Below, piece after piece: positions 14,027 to 29,000 of a stretch of DNA of 64,000 nucleotides (position 1 is its first letter; each line of letters starts with the position of its first letter). The stretch lies in the NCBI GenBank assembly GCA_009760855.2, contig WPIO01000014.1, positions 4,024,501-4,088,500 of the forward strand, written 5' to 3'. The translations under genes were made by a program, and so were the position numbers. The DNA is from Cristatella mucedo (taxonomy: Eukaryota; Bryozoa; Phylactolaemata; Cristatellidae). Under the pieces are notes generated by a model. The model saw only the letters and a list, made by a program, of their open reading frames with translations. It did not search any database and was not told where the DNA came from.

Positions 14027-17000
14027 CCTGAGACTTACCAACGAGATACAGCTAGTCGATTAAGGATGCCAGCAAATGTGTGAAAGCATGTTTGTAATGG
14101 CTCAAGCCAGTCAACAGTGAAACTGAGGCAGCAAGGTGCTGGTCAATCAGTGGAAATCGGTTGCTGCTGAATACATTATACGCTAATTACCGGGATAAGG
14201 CATTGACCAGACGCTGAAGTCAGCATATCGTTGTTCTTTATCGGCTTTTTCAGACGAAGTAACATGGCAGAAGTATTTGACCTTCTTGTTTTCGACCATT
14301 AAATCACAGATGAACTTGATTTTAAATTCCTTCAAAAGCTTGATATCCTGTCCGCGAATTCTGTCAAAAAGCTGCCAATTACCACTACAGAGGAAAAATG
14401 TCCATAAGGGTCGACAAAATGATAGCAACTACAGTTTGTACAAGTCATCAAGAAGCAAAAAGAGACAGCTAAGCTCAGGATTAATGCTGCTACAAACGAA
14501 GTAGGCCATAACCTACAAAAGGGCGGGACCACTTAGTCATACCCACTCACATGCTATAACTCAGGTTCGGACGGCAATTTTACTTTGAACATCCTAAATG
14601 TATCTGCAGCTAGCCTAACCTAGGATGCCAGGCCATCGCTGCCGAGTTCTGACCGGTATCACTAGAATGCCAGGCCAATGCCACAAAGTTCTGATTGGTA
14701 TCACCACTGAAAGCACCTTGTCCAGCACTTTCACCAAATGCAGCAACATGCCGTCATATTTACCTGCTGCATTTAGTCCCATCAAATCAGGGAGGACAAT
14801 CAGCCCTACTTTACTGTGGATTCAATTGATTTTGTATACCTGTTGACGGAAATATGTCGCCATTCTCCCTTTCCGAATAAATACTATCCATACACATGGA
14901 AGGCTCCTGTGCATTTACGAGTCTTCTAGTGGATGGCTAACTATGGACGATAACTTATATAAAAAGCTCAATAAGCTAAAATGATCTGTAGGAACAAACA
15001 TAGAGTACAAGTTATAAGTTGAACCACTGCAATGCAAATTCCATGGAGGCAGCAATGCTACCATGCACCTGATCGGGCCAAAAACCTTAAAACTGCCGAC
15101 ACTCAATAAATACTGGACCGGTGCCAAGAAATGTCTCAATCTTTCACATGCCTGGCATACGTTGAAGTACTTTGACATCATTTTTTGCTGAAGCACCCTT
15201 CCCATACCATTCCCGAATTCGACAGTCGGGTGCAAGCATTTAAGTGAGTTTACTTCGTTGGGTCGCTGACACAAGGAAAGTATTCTCTTGCAGTTCCGAA
15301 GAGCGTGAATTAATTGTCACTCTACCACCACTTCTCGCCAACCTGCACTGGCTCCCAGTCAAGCAACGCAGCGACTTCAAGATTTTGTCACTCACTTTCA
15401 GGTCCTTTCATTCTTTGGCTCCAGCCTACCTATCAGATCTACTCCCCCACCATGCTAAGCATCGTACCACTCGCTTTTCGTAATCTAATTGTCTAACCGT
15501 ACAAACTTCAAATCTTTTGGAGACCGTGCCTTTAGTTCGTATGCTCCCAAAGCCCAGAACTCACTTTCGATTTGTCTCACGATATCTCCTGACTTGACCA
15601 CATTAAAAAAACTCACCTATTTATGACAGCATTTAATGGGTCCCAGTGATTCGTACTTTATGTGCTTATGCGTGCTGACACTGTGCATGCTGCCAATAAT
15701 CATGCTTGCATGCTAACCCTGTGCATGTCACCCCTAACCACGTTATTCTTGTTGTTTATTGAGCATACTACCACTAACCACTCGATCGTACTTCCTTTGC
15801 AGCTGATGTAAAGTGCCTAGAAAGAGATTGAGTTCTCAGAGGGCGCTACATCAAATGTATTATTATTATTAGTACCACAATCTTCAGCAGTCCGGTGGAT
15901 CCGAGCCTTGGCCCACTGTGAGCGGCTTACTATATTCTTCACGGACAGAAGCAGTTTCCATTTTGTGACTCAGAATGCAGACCGGCCTGATCTAATCGTA
16001 TTCTGACTGTATCACTGCTAGCTTGCTTACCAGATGATGCTTGCAGTCTTTGAGGATGAACTTGTGCCGAAGCAAAACGGTGCCTTCACGCTTTCAACTT
16101 TAGGATGGTGTTTTCTGACCAAACGGTAGCGTGGGCCGGCCCCATAGAGAACCGTTTTGAGGGCTCACAGTCTTAACTACCTTCTTCACATTATATGTAA
16201 CCGTATGATTCGATATCGATAGAGTAGTAGCAATTTGACCATTCGATTGTCCAGCTTCAAAAACTGCCACAATTGTATCCCTCAAAGAGCTCGACAATTC
16301 TCGACCGTTAGCATAAGCAGGCGGTTACAGAAAAAGTAAATAATGCTCAACGGGTTGGCTTTACAATTCCGGCTGAATTCCCCCGATGAGCCAAGTATGG
16401 TTAGTTTTACAATTCCGGATCGTGAGCATTCTTCAGGTGCCAGCGTGAGCTGATGAAAGGGGTCGTTTCTCGATGCTCTTTCCTGAGCAAACCAGTTATT
16501 TTTAAGTGTATTAAAAAGTGAGTTGAGTTTTTACTAATTTTAGGTTTATTGTCCAAATCTTTCATTATTGCTGTTGCAGTTCATACTTGGGTATCTATTA
16601 ATTGGCAGACAACCTACAGGCAGCTCAGGTCCAGTGGCGGGGGGGGGGGGAGGGCCCAGGAAAAGCTGCTAATCGAGCATATCTAGATCGTCTAAACACA
16701 TTTGCATTTGAGTGTACATATTTAGGCAAGGTGGCTACTACATACATATCCAAATGCCAACTTTCGGTCCCTCGTTAGAGTAATTAGCAAAATTTACACT
16801 CTCTCCTGTTACCCGGGATTTTTCACGTTCTTTTGCACTAGGGGGCAGGCAAGCGCTACAACGACTTTTTGTATTCCTGCACAGATCTGAGAGACTGAGC
16901 ATGATGCCACATGTCCGAAGAAGACTAAGTAGTAAACGACTAAAGTGCAGGCCGATGAGAACTCACTTGGTCTGAGCTTCGTCTGATTCTTCCGGTATGC

Positions 17001-20000
17001 TCTGACCTCCTGAAAAGTTGGGAAACATAATATGTTTGCACTAGGCACCATAATGCAGTCACAAGGCTGCAGCTGAAAGGCTCGGCACATGTACACAGAC
17101 CAGTTTGCAAGCAGAAGAACTGGGACGAATATAGCCATCAGACCAGCCACACTATATGTCTGACCAGACCCACTATATGCAGCACTCCTACGCAAGGTAT
17201 TGTGAACGATTCCACATAGGGCATCTGCAGCACAATGCCGTACTCAACAAACAGCAGGCAGAAAACACGCTGCTGTCTGCTAACTTACTCATTGCAGGCC
17301 ATAACACACAGTACAAGTGGCACGTACAAGTGGCATACAAGTACAAGTAAATAAATAAGGTAAGGGTAAGCTGCTCGAACAGCCTCATTTATATAGAAGC
17401 AGAAGAGCCCTTTGCGGCTATCACCTCACTTGCAGCGGGCAATAAAGAATTGTCTACCACAGGACTCAAATCTACGACCCGGATCGTTACGTGCAAGCAT
17501 CTTAAGCCAAAGATAAGACCCAGAGTCTCAGGAAAACTGGAATTGAATGGTACTGCAAAGGCCCCAAACTCCCTCTGTAGAGAAATTACATAGACAATGA
17601 AGCAACAGAACAAACATAGCCGACGGGCACAGGACAATGGTAACATGTGGACAACCTGGAATAACATCAACACTGATATGTTGCACTTGCACGAGCTGGT
17701 AACCTAACGAGCTATTGGGAACACCCTGGCCTGGCCATTTCATTTGTCAGGTCGACTAATTCAGGGTAGCCTTAAGTGATGCTTTCCTAAACTAGCAGAT
17801 ACTTGCAAGATATGAGGATAACTTATCCAACTTTGTAGGCATCCTGGTACTTTATTTTATGATTGCACCATTAGATCTTAAACCAACTAGTAATTCTGTT
17901 CTTCAGTGGCATTGTGCTAAATGCCCCGATAAGCTCTATCCATTAAAGTTTACAACAATGTCGGACTGTACCTGAACTAGGATAATTCCAATTTAACTTA
18001 GCTTCCTGCATGAAGGTAAACATGAATAGTAAGGATTGCAAACTAGGGTACAACCGAATTCCCTCACTTATCTTTCACTTGCATTATAAAACCCTTGCTG
18101 AGCGTAACTTTAGGATTGCCAAAACATGCCTGTGCACACACCCACAAACAATGACAATACAAGTCCACATTTTCACAGGATAGAAAGATGGAGTCTATCT
18201 TCATGCTTGCCAAACACCAGCAGAAGGCAAGCAATATCTCATAAAGGAACCGAAAAACAGAACATCAAAACAAAAGCTTTCAAAATGCAGCCATGGCAGC
18301 CATACGAACCAGTATACAAAAGGTCCCAGGACCACCGTCCATAAATCTCCTTGCCGCTAGACGTTGTAGCTGAGCGGCAAATATGCTTAAAAAAAAATCA
18401 TTGCACTAGCTTGTCACAAGGTCACCCACGAGCACGCAGAGCACAGATGTTAAGCTTGGTGTCTGGCAGTCTCTCTCTCACACACCTTTCCATTAAGAAA
18501 TATTATGGGCACAACAAAACGAGTCCAGCATCTGGCAAATCGTGCTTTGGTGAAGAGTTGCGTCAGGCGCATAGTCCTGGAGCACTGTACACCAGGAGGT
18601 AGACGAATGCTGCTGTCATCATCTTCATCTTCGGTACCACCGTTGACGCCATTATCCCCGTTGCGGCAATCTGCTATGCTGAATGAGTCACCATTGTGGC
18701 CATGCTTCTCGCCTTCGATGAGGACAATCTTTTGAGGATAATGAGCACAGAGTTCACCGGAGTCATTGGTAGCAACCTACCAAAAAATGGGTGCAAACAT
18801 GAATCATACAGAAAATTGTACAGTGGCAGTGACATCACTCTTTTTAAACACGATGCTATACTTCCATTTCATGACACAATTTGCCAATTTGTATACCCTA
18901 CACTTTCCACATTTACAACAGCCGGATCGATCAACAGAAATTTCAAAATAAAGAGGAATCAGAGGCCGCCTTGCCTTGGAGCTACCTCCGCTTGCCATGT
19001 AGTTACAAATGTAAATAATTACAGTTGGTCGATTTGGAACCGTTCTGAAAGACCAGCTACACTCTTACATGCAAACATCAAATCTAGCAGCCAAGTTCCA
19101 GACAGGATTTAGAGATAATCAGGATTTAGAAATAATCACTAAACTGAGTCAGCACTACTGTGAGAGTACAACCACCAGCTAACAAAGGTTGATTTAAGTA
19201 GTACCTCTCAACTAGTCCTACTGCTTCTCTTGGCAGCCTTGGATACCATTGATCATTGAGTCGTACTTGAGTGACTGCCATCTCAATTGATTATCACTGA
19301 CATTGCACTGCAAAGGCATAGGTTCTACATAGAGGGAAATTTCGAAGGGCACATGTCAACAGCTATCCATAAAGCCTTTGAAGTATGGAGTACCCACGGG
19401 ATCTGCACTAGGTTCACTTCTTTTCAATTTGTAAACATTCCGTCTTGACAACGCAATGGTCAAGCGCAATCCAGTCTATTTCTACTAAGCAGATGACACC
19501 CAGCTGCACGTATGCTTTGATCTTTCCTTGACGTCAAAGACTTCTCTAAACTCTTATCGGAGCTTGTATTACTCTATTGACTTCCTAAAATTTAATGACG
19601 ATAAGACCAATTTAGTAGCAATGGACCCACCGAATGGCACTCATGAACTAGAAAGCTTCAGCCTCAAAACTGGCTCGGTCAGCATATATCCTGTAGCCAC
19701 CGAACACTCTATTCCAAAAATTAACTTTTGCCAGATGATTAAATCAGTTCCATAGTCAAAGCAGCCTACTTTCAGCTATGTAACATTATAAACATACCCT
19801 TTAACTAGACGTAGCCAAATGTTTAGCTACGTTTGGACAAGGGGCGTGTTTAAATAAAGGTAAGTAAGGTGCTAAGCAAATTCATGTTTTGTTACATCTT
19901 GTATAGACTAACATAACTTGTTCTTTGCAGGTCTTCCTTCAAGTGCCAAAAGGTGCTTACAGTTGGTGCCACTCAGCAGCTAGGCCTGTCTGTGGCGAAC

Positions 20001-23000
20001 GTCACAGTTGACACATTACATTACTTCTCACCCTGTTTTCGGAATCTAATCGTTACCTATACGTCGTACGAACCTCAAATTCTTTGGAAACCGTCCCTTT
20101 AGTTCGTATGCTCCTAAAGCCTGGAACTCACTCCCAACTTGCATCCCGACATCTCCTGACTTGTCCATATTTAAAAAAAAAACTAAAAATGCATCTATTT
20201 GTGACAGCATTCAGTATGTCCCTGTGATTCGTTCTTTATGTGCTAATGCATGCTGACACCGTGATTGCTGCCACTAACCAAACTTGCATGCTGACCCTGT
20301 GCATGTCACTCTTAACCATGTTATTCTTGCTGTTTATTCAGCATGCTACCACTAACCATTCGACTTTGCTTCATTTGCAGTAGATGTATAGTGCCTAGAA
20401 AGAGATTTGAGTTCTCTGAAGGTGCTATTATTATTATTATTATTATTATCTGCAAAGACTTCTTCAGCAAGTAGTGCATTGACTTCACGGTCCTGTCACT
20501 CACTTTTAGGCCTGTCACTACCTAGCTCAGGCGTACCAACCCAAAGTAATTACTACACAGACGTCCCAGCATACCATAAGCTTTTTTGAATCAAATGGTT
20601 TAGTTTTATCTCATACCAACCCTAGATCCTTTAGAGGCCGTGCTTTAAAATCGCACGCTCTCTAAGGCTGGAACTCACTCCTGATTGACGTCACGGCATT
20701 CCCTGACTAAACGGCATTTAACAAAAAGCTAAATATGCAACTGCTATTCATAATATTTGTCCTGCCTTAGGTAATTGCCTTTGAATTCATATGCCCTGGG
20801 CCGTAATATATCGAGGTTGTGGGTTCGAATCCTGCAGTAGGTGATCCTTGATTGCCAACTGCAACCAGTGGTGATAAGGCTTTTCTGCTGCTATACAAAT
20901 GAGGCTGTTAAATCAGCTTACCAATTGGCATGCTTTCTATGCAGAATAAATTATGTTAAAGTGCCTGGAATTTTTTTTAGCATGCTGAACATAAGTAACA
21001 CAAAATATATATATAATTCATTTGTATAGCACCATAAGAGAACTTAATCTCTATTCAGGTGCTTTGCCGGGCTCGAGCCCACGACCTCAGCCAGACCTTG
21101 GTTGGGGCGAGCACCTTGAGCGCTGGACCAAACCAAAGATTATTATAGTTATTATTACTCATACATAGCCTTCATATTCTGGAATTTTAAGGCACTTATT
21201 AGGGACGTGCTCAGCTCACGATGTTCAGGCACGAGGTAATGTTAGTGCACACAGCCAGTGAGGACACTCACCCTTCACTGCAACAACAATCAGCATTCCT
21301 TACAGCTATCTCAATTCATATGGACGAATGCGTAGACTTTCAAGTCCCAGAGGTTTGAGCAAGAGCTAGGATAGCTGCCGGTTGATCAAATAATACAGAA
21401 CAAAGTTCTTATGCTGACCCACAAGGTCTGCCACGGCTTGGCTACTCCATACCTAGCTGAACTGCTGCACCAGCTTCAGCCTCCTCGTGCCCTCAGGTCC
21501 TCTATGAACAATAAATTAGCTGTTCCATTCCTCCGTTTATAGACCGTTGGCAAAGAAACTTGAGCTATGCAGGTTTTAGACTTACGCAACGACATCTACT
21601 CTCCAACTGCCGACTATGGCACATCTTTTTTAGCGGTCCTGAACTGCTATTTCTATGCTACTCACTACCTCAACTGCTCTCCTGACTCTGCTATGCTTCC
21701 CACTTTCTCTTTGTTGCGTGAGACGAAGTCTGTTGGCTACCGAATGCGTACCGAAAGCCGCTTAGGCTGTGAGTGCGCTATACAAAACTCTCCTGCGTAA
21801 CACCCACATGGTCTTTATGACTTTGTGGAGTTACTGACAGAGATACATTACATTAGACTGCAGAACTCGCTTCCACGATTCTTACGCAACGACAACTACT
21901 CTCGACTGTGGCTCATCCTTTCCAGCAGTTCCGAGCTGCTACTTCCTGCCACTCACTACCTCAACTGCTCTCCCAACTCTGCTATGCTTCCTTCTTTCTC
22001 TTTGTTGTGTGAGATGAAGTGTCTGTTGGCTACCCAATGCGTACTAAAAGCCGCTTAGGCTGTGAGTGCGCTATACAAAACTCTCCTACGTAACACCCGC
22101 ATAGTCTGTGTGGCTTTGTGGAGTTACAGACGGAGGTACATTACATGGCAGTAATAATAATAATAATAATTATTATTATTATTAATTGGCATTAGCAACA
22201 CGATTCCCAACGGATATGAAAACTCCCAGCCTCCAAGAGAAGCCACAGCTGCAAATGCTTAAAGAAAGGCGTTTGCAGTCTATTGAAAGATATAGCTCAT
22301 AACCGGACACTGCAGATGCCAGGCTAGCTGACAGCAAGCACGACAGCTGAATGTTCGGATACGCATAGGCGACTTGTCATGCCTGCTAGCCAGGTCAGAG
22401 CTCATTTTAAAAGCTAATATTTGGCAATTCTGCAGCCGAGCGACTCGATCAAAGTGCTAGTCCTCTCTCAACAGAGACCGACTGGTAGCTACTTACTAGA
22501 AAGATACCCCCATTCCCGAATACCTCCTTTAACTCCTCTCATCTGTGACTAGCTCCAGATGCCCAGTTTGAATTCTCCATTTTTTCAGGTAAGAAAAGGC
22601 TCTTGAGCCACTTAAAAAAAAATAATCAGCAAATCTCACGTTCAGAGAGCCAGAAAAAAGCTCTTCTGAAAGGCATTTCCCGAAGCGGTTTTTAGGACCA
22701 ATTTAAAAAGAAATCGATACCCTCATTAGCAGCACGAGAGGCCACGACCGAAAGCCTGCTGCCAAGCAGGTTCATTAAGCTCCCGAGAAACACCCTTGAA
22801 GCTACATGCCGAAGCCGGAAGCGCTGTGCAGGCGACTGCCAATGAATGGGCACACATCAACCTCTGGGCGGTCTGAAGCTGAGCAGCACCGATGATGCAC
22901 AGCCCTGCAGATGACCGCAGCACAGACTGCTCTAAAACTAAACTGCTATACCCATTTTTAGGGCATCAAGCTTGGCACCGAAGACATACAGCTGGACAGC

Positions 23001-26000
23001 CTTCTTAGAACTGTCTTAAAAAGAATTACTTCATTAGCCCTCTAACAATATCACGACTCACTCTAAATAAAAAAAACTGCCAACACTCGTAAACTGACTC
23101 AACTAGCAGCGAATCTGCACCAGTCTCAGCCTTTTCAGCCACATCGTAAAAAAAGGGTGACAGCCCCCCTCTGGAGAATAACTCTTAAGCTGTTAGGCTT
23201 ATATCCGAGAAGCCTTTAGAGCCGCTCTCTAACCCTGGTAGCCCCTCAATGGAAGCTTTGGGGGGCTACAGGGGTGTATCAATGGCATGCCTGAGGCATG
23301 CTGCTTCTGGGTCGCTTTCCGGGTGGGAGCCCCCTAGCACCTGGCCTGTGGCTGAGGTATTTCATAATCAGAGAGCACTATCGTTGCAGAAGGCAAAACA
23401 ATTTCACTGTGCCACCTCATACTAGACTTCGGACACTCATGCCATGCCCACAGACCACACCAGCCAACCTTGTCTTTTTGGTTCTTCTCTTCCCACAGCA
23501 CAACACAATCAATGCCCAACGAGACGGATCATGATTATCTCTACATTCTGCTTTGAAAAGCCACATTAGTCGGAGTGTGTCTATCCCTATAGCCATCCAA
23601 AACTGGCCCAAGTAAGCTCTCTTTTGGTTCTACTGCTACTGCCGCCAATACAAGCAAATGTCTTCTTTATTATGCCAATCACACGGTGACATAGCAGATC
23701 CCGCAATATAGCACTATCCACGGTCTACAGGTGAGGCCTTTTCAGGATTGACCACGATGACCACCCTCAGCTTCAATCATACACCAGTCGATGAACAGCA
23801 GTCAGTAGCTGATGTCACGGGAAGCAGGTCGAAACCGCCAACGACCGTCAAGCAATTTTCGTCGACAAAAGAAATCAACCCAAGCCCCGAATGAAAAGCT
23901 CGCTCCTTGAAAGGCTAAGCATGATCCAATGCAACGCATGGTTTACAGGCTTACACAGAGAACGATGAGCTAGGCGGCCATACGCCATGAAGGTCATGCC
24001 AGAGCTGCACGAGAAATGCTTGCTACCATCGATATGCATAATTAGGGTGCTGTCAAAAGCACCGCTTGTAGGTATGCATGTAGCACGAATGGAGCTCTCT
24101 AAGCTTTCCCTGTACTTCTTCTCGACAGGAGATACATACACGATTGCTCACAAGGGAGCTGAGCCCAAGCCTCGGCCACAGAGAAGAAAAGCACTTCCAA
24201 AAGAAGCACGAGTTGTAGGGAAAATTCAGCATGCTCAAAGCTATTCAAAATATATACATGCACAGCTCAAGGGACAGGCTGAACAGGTATACGTTGTAGG
24301 GTGAGAGCATATTTAGCTTAGAATACGAAATAAATTCACGTGGCAGTACCGCCAAAAAGAGATGCCTAGCCAACGAGCAGATGCTCTGACCAGTTGCCAC
24401 CGAACCCTCTCTGAGTGCAGATGTCATTGTAATCAGCCTCAGTGCTTCGGGTAATGAGGCCGATGCCTGCAAGCTACAATTGCTACAAAGGACTGGCTGT
24501 CTTATCACTACTGCTCCTTTTTCTTTATTGTCACACTAGGATTTATCTCTTGAACGAGAGAAAACAGCACGTGCGAAACTGGTACAGCACAAAGCTTGTA
24601 GATATGCTAGAGCTAGCATTTCCTGTGGACAATCGGCAACACACTGAGTGGCAGATATTTCACAAGCATCTTTTTCTAGTCAGCAGCACAAGAAACGGTT
24701 CACCAAGGTCCTTGAAGTGAACGATTCACATGACCTCCACCCCCTCCCCCCAGGATCAGATAAAGCACGTAACGAGGAACCGATGACTACAGTGGATGTT
24801 GTTACTGTAATTAGAACCTGCTGAAAAAACACAAGGTCTCCTCGTCTAGCATTAGAAGTACAGAAGCCACCGGATTCTTTCTTAGCAAACAAGGATCTCA
24901 ATGAGCAGGCGACTTGCGTATCCATAAAGGGAGAACAAGAATGGCTCTGACAGACGATGAGAACATAACGAATGATGCAAGCCAACCCCACCGAAACTTA
25001 CCGTAAATTCGTAATCCTGCTCAAAGTAGCCTAGACATTTCTCAAGTGCCAATGACACCTACAAGTATGTAGTTCATTCGAAGTCTAACATTCAAAACGC
25101 ATGCACACCTTTCGAGCCAAAAAACATGAAACCGCACACGGCAGCCGGCCACGGCACAGCATACCGAAGACGGGCACACCGGCTCGGCGAGGAGAGATGC
25201 TGAGCAGATGCCCAGTACAACGGATGACACTAATGGCTTGCCACTAGTCACAGCAGCTAGTGGACGAGCTCTGTTTGACAGATGTGAGCTAATTGCAACC
25301 AGTGAAGACGACAGATCGACACTCATTCAAATGCAGCGATAGCCACTACCATAACAGCCTCAAACTTACTGACGGGGGGGGGGGGAGGGAGGCAGTCTTG
25401 TCACACGCTAACGTTGGCAGTGGGCTAAGCTATCTGCCGCCTGAGGTGCTCAACAAACTGCCAGCAAAACTCAGGATACCGGTGAAGATGGCTATGCTTG
25501 CACTTAATGGCACACGATGAAATTGTTCTCATCCTATACATTTTTCATAAAGCTCTACAGGCATGCACAATTTTTCTCGAAACGGATGCAGTCCAACCAG
25601 AGAGCCGAGATCTATTACCCTGTAAAAGTCGCTTCTCCTAGCTCTTTCGTGCGACCACAACCAACACCAGATGTAAATTCACGAGTGTGGTCCCAACTCT
25701 TTCTTTATTATCGCTTTAGGAAGGAAACTTACCTTTGGTAATTGTCTGCAGTGGCTACTGCTTCGCACTTCAGTTATGCACCCACATGCTTTGGCAGTTT
25801 ACATGGCATGCTATGACTACCTTATTTAAAAGGACTAGGCCTTAATGCTTGCAAAGCATATCCGAATGGCTAGCCGAGTCTCTATCGGTGCAACACAATT
25901 CACAAATATTAATTCATAGCTATAACCACTAGCATCTTAATCCAGTTATGGGCACTGACCGGCAAGACTGAGACTTATGATCGAAGCTTTAACCTAGGCC

Positions 26001-29000
26001 CTAATGCATGCACTAGCCACCTTGGCCAAAATCGTCCCTAGCCCCAACCTTCCCCTTCTGAGCTCACACATCAACACAGATTGACCGACGTCATCAGATC
26101 TGCTCCCATCAATTGACTAAGTCGAAAAGACACCCGAGTCGCTGACCTAGCTGCTTACATTTGACAACCGAAGTCTTCGGATAACTGCAAGGCTCTGCAT
26201 TTTGAAACACTGCAACTCTAGTTGTGATGCTAGCTGTTCGCAGGTGCAAGGTCCAATGAACTGGGTTTGCAGCTCAGGCGATTGAGCAAGTGATCAGTGG
26301 TACAAACTGGCAACACCCCAAGGTCACAGGATGGACTACACAGGTGCCATTATTTTTAGCTGACCTAACCATGGTAGGGGGTGGTTAGGTCAAAGAAAAG
26401 CATCTTCAGCAGGAAATCCCACCAGCAGTCAGGCTACTGGGTTTACTCTGGGAAGCAGCACTTGCCAATGTGACTTCTCACAGGCCCTGTTTCGACAGAA
26501 GCAAAGGAGGAACCAGCTTGCCACACTTGAGCTCTTGTGACAGCAAGTAACTTGGCTGGCAGATAAAGTGCAAAGACTGCAATCATGGCATCACATTGTG
26601 GTGGCCGTATGCAGTATTACAAATTTTGTGATCCTAACGAAATCGGCCACTGCTGCCTGTGCTCACGAAGGGCTATCCACTGAAAGGTGTGCTAAAAGAT
26701 GGCAGTAACACTTGACTGGTTGCTGCTCTTACGCTCAGAAAGAAACACAAAGAATTGCCAATGGAACTGATACCGATGGAATCAATTATTTGCACTACTA
26801 TCTAAGCATGTCTGCGCACACTCAAGTGTAATACTACTTATGAGTAGTAAAAAACATACTGCCTTATTTGCAGTGCAAAACATCTCGAAGACTTGAATGC
26901 TTTGAAGGCTTGACGTCAGCACTTTGAAGCACCCTTCTTGTAGATGTCTTGCTCTGCGAGCTATGCACGCTAACTGCTGGTCGCTCTTTGATTGTGGTAA
27001 TAATAATAACCACAGCAGCAACAATAATATTAAGATATTTGTATAGCATTCCGAGAGAACAAATTCTTTTCTAGCCACTTTAACATGCTGTAAAGGAAGC
27101 ATGCCAATTGGTTGGGGATAACATGCAAAGTATTAGCACACTTTAGTATATAAACGACAGTTTATATGGAGTCATAAAATGCTGTGAGGAGCAGACAGTT
27201 TTTAGCTTCCGTTTAAATGATGCAACGTCAGGGAATGTCGTGAAATCAGTCATGAGGGATTTCCATGCTTGGGGATCATATGAACTAAAGGCACAACCTC
27301 CAAAGAATTTGTGGTTGGTCAGAGGCAAAGCTAAACGACTCGAGTTAGATGAGCAAACGAAATGATGTCAAGCCTGATTGGGAAGCAGGCTCACATTTTT
27401 GCAACGGTACAAGCAAGGATCCTCTAAGGGCAGCTCTCGGTAAACTGGTCGTGAACGAGAGAAGGAGGATTCCTTTCGGACAACTTTCGGAATGCAGTTT
27501 GCACAAGTGCTATTGAGTAGACATAGGAGCAAGGTGAGATCCATAAAAAAAGCAAAAGGCAAAAAAACGGAAGGTATGTCAGCAGAGCAAATTACTGAAC
27601 TGTGGACGAAATACACAGTTTGAGGTCTTAAATCAAACGTGTCTGGTTAGATAACCAAGTTTTAGACTACTACTTGTAGTTACAGCCACACAGATCATCA
27701 CAGCATTTTTATTTTGCACAAGAACCGTGCCTGAGAGCCACCACCCACTAATGCACTGGCAATAATAGCCGAGCCACCCTTGCTATTGGCCGAGTTTCTG
27801 TAGCAATACTGCTCTATTCCACGGAGTACTGCATATGATAAGCTAATGTAAAATATTAGAATTATCTGCGAAAGAAATTTTTCTGAGCTTACCGATAAGC
27901 TCTCTTTGTGTGTGCTCGTGCAGTAACTCGGCCGTTAGGGATAAAGGCAGAGCTCTTCGGCAGATAAAAATGGCCGCAATCCTAACCTAACGAAAGCCGT
28001 CGTCCCTTTAAAAACAAGTGCTATACCTGTGGTGCATGTTCTCAAGTTTGCCGTTAGGCAAATATACTACACACATAACCGCACACAAGTGCTCAATACA
28101 CACGAACCCACATACATGACAACATACAAATCATCTCAAGAAAGTTCTCATTTACTGCATTAATTTAATCTTTGTTTGCTAGCCCGACCCAGTAGAACCA
28201 TATTAGCCTATGCCTGCTTAACAGCCATTTCAGTTGCAACAGACTATTGCTAAAGCAGCAAATTCACGATGATAAAATATGTTTCGCTAACATTTATTCA
28301 CTTTGCATTAGAATCCAGACCAAACTGGACTTTCGGTGCTGCCTCAGCTGGACGAAAGCAAACTCCTTGCAGACTTAATAACTATAAGCTAGTTGTAATT
28401 GAGCAGCATTCACCCTCAGAATAGCCATCCTGTCCTCGAACCTAGATGGTTTGGAGCAATAAGCGGACCAGAGTCAGCGGACCAGAGTCAGCGGACCGGA
28501 ACTAGCGGACCAAAACCATCGGACCAAAACCAGTGGACGGGAACCAACATACATTGCCTCAACATTATGTCGCAGACAGTTGTACCACTGGTGGTGTGGC
28601 ATCCAGGCGTAGAACCAACATATCAGAGTCTGGCAGGTTATTGTATACTTTACACTAAACACTTTAATGCAAAACATACTCCTGCTGTCTCCTTGGTCTA
28701 CAGTACAAATACTTAGCTTCACAAAACGAGTCGGTTTGCACCCCATTCTCGACAGCATCCAACAGATAAACTGGCTCTTTGAATATCTAATGCTAACGAG
28801 ATTGTATCACATCCTCAAGATGAAGCCTGAATTCTGACAATGACTATCTGTAAATCTACAGACATTCAAAATGAAGCCGGATGTATAGCCGAGCAGCTAC
28901 TTTCTAGGCATAAAGGTGATGGAGAAGCTACTAAAAACTTGAATTGGCCACACTGGATGTTCAGAGTATGCAATTGATGTGAGTACCACTACCTGTGTTC

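Noticed and set aside
17150-17200. Minus-strand RRSAAYSGSGQTYS, resembling the MTMR14 RSATLAGW block
   Set aside because: Frame and phase fail, and the true block is exon 4 at 18,310-18,385.
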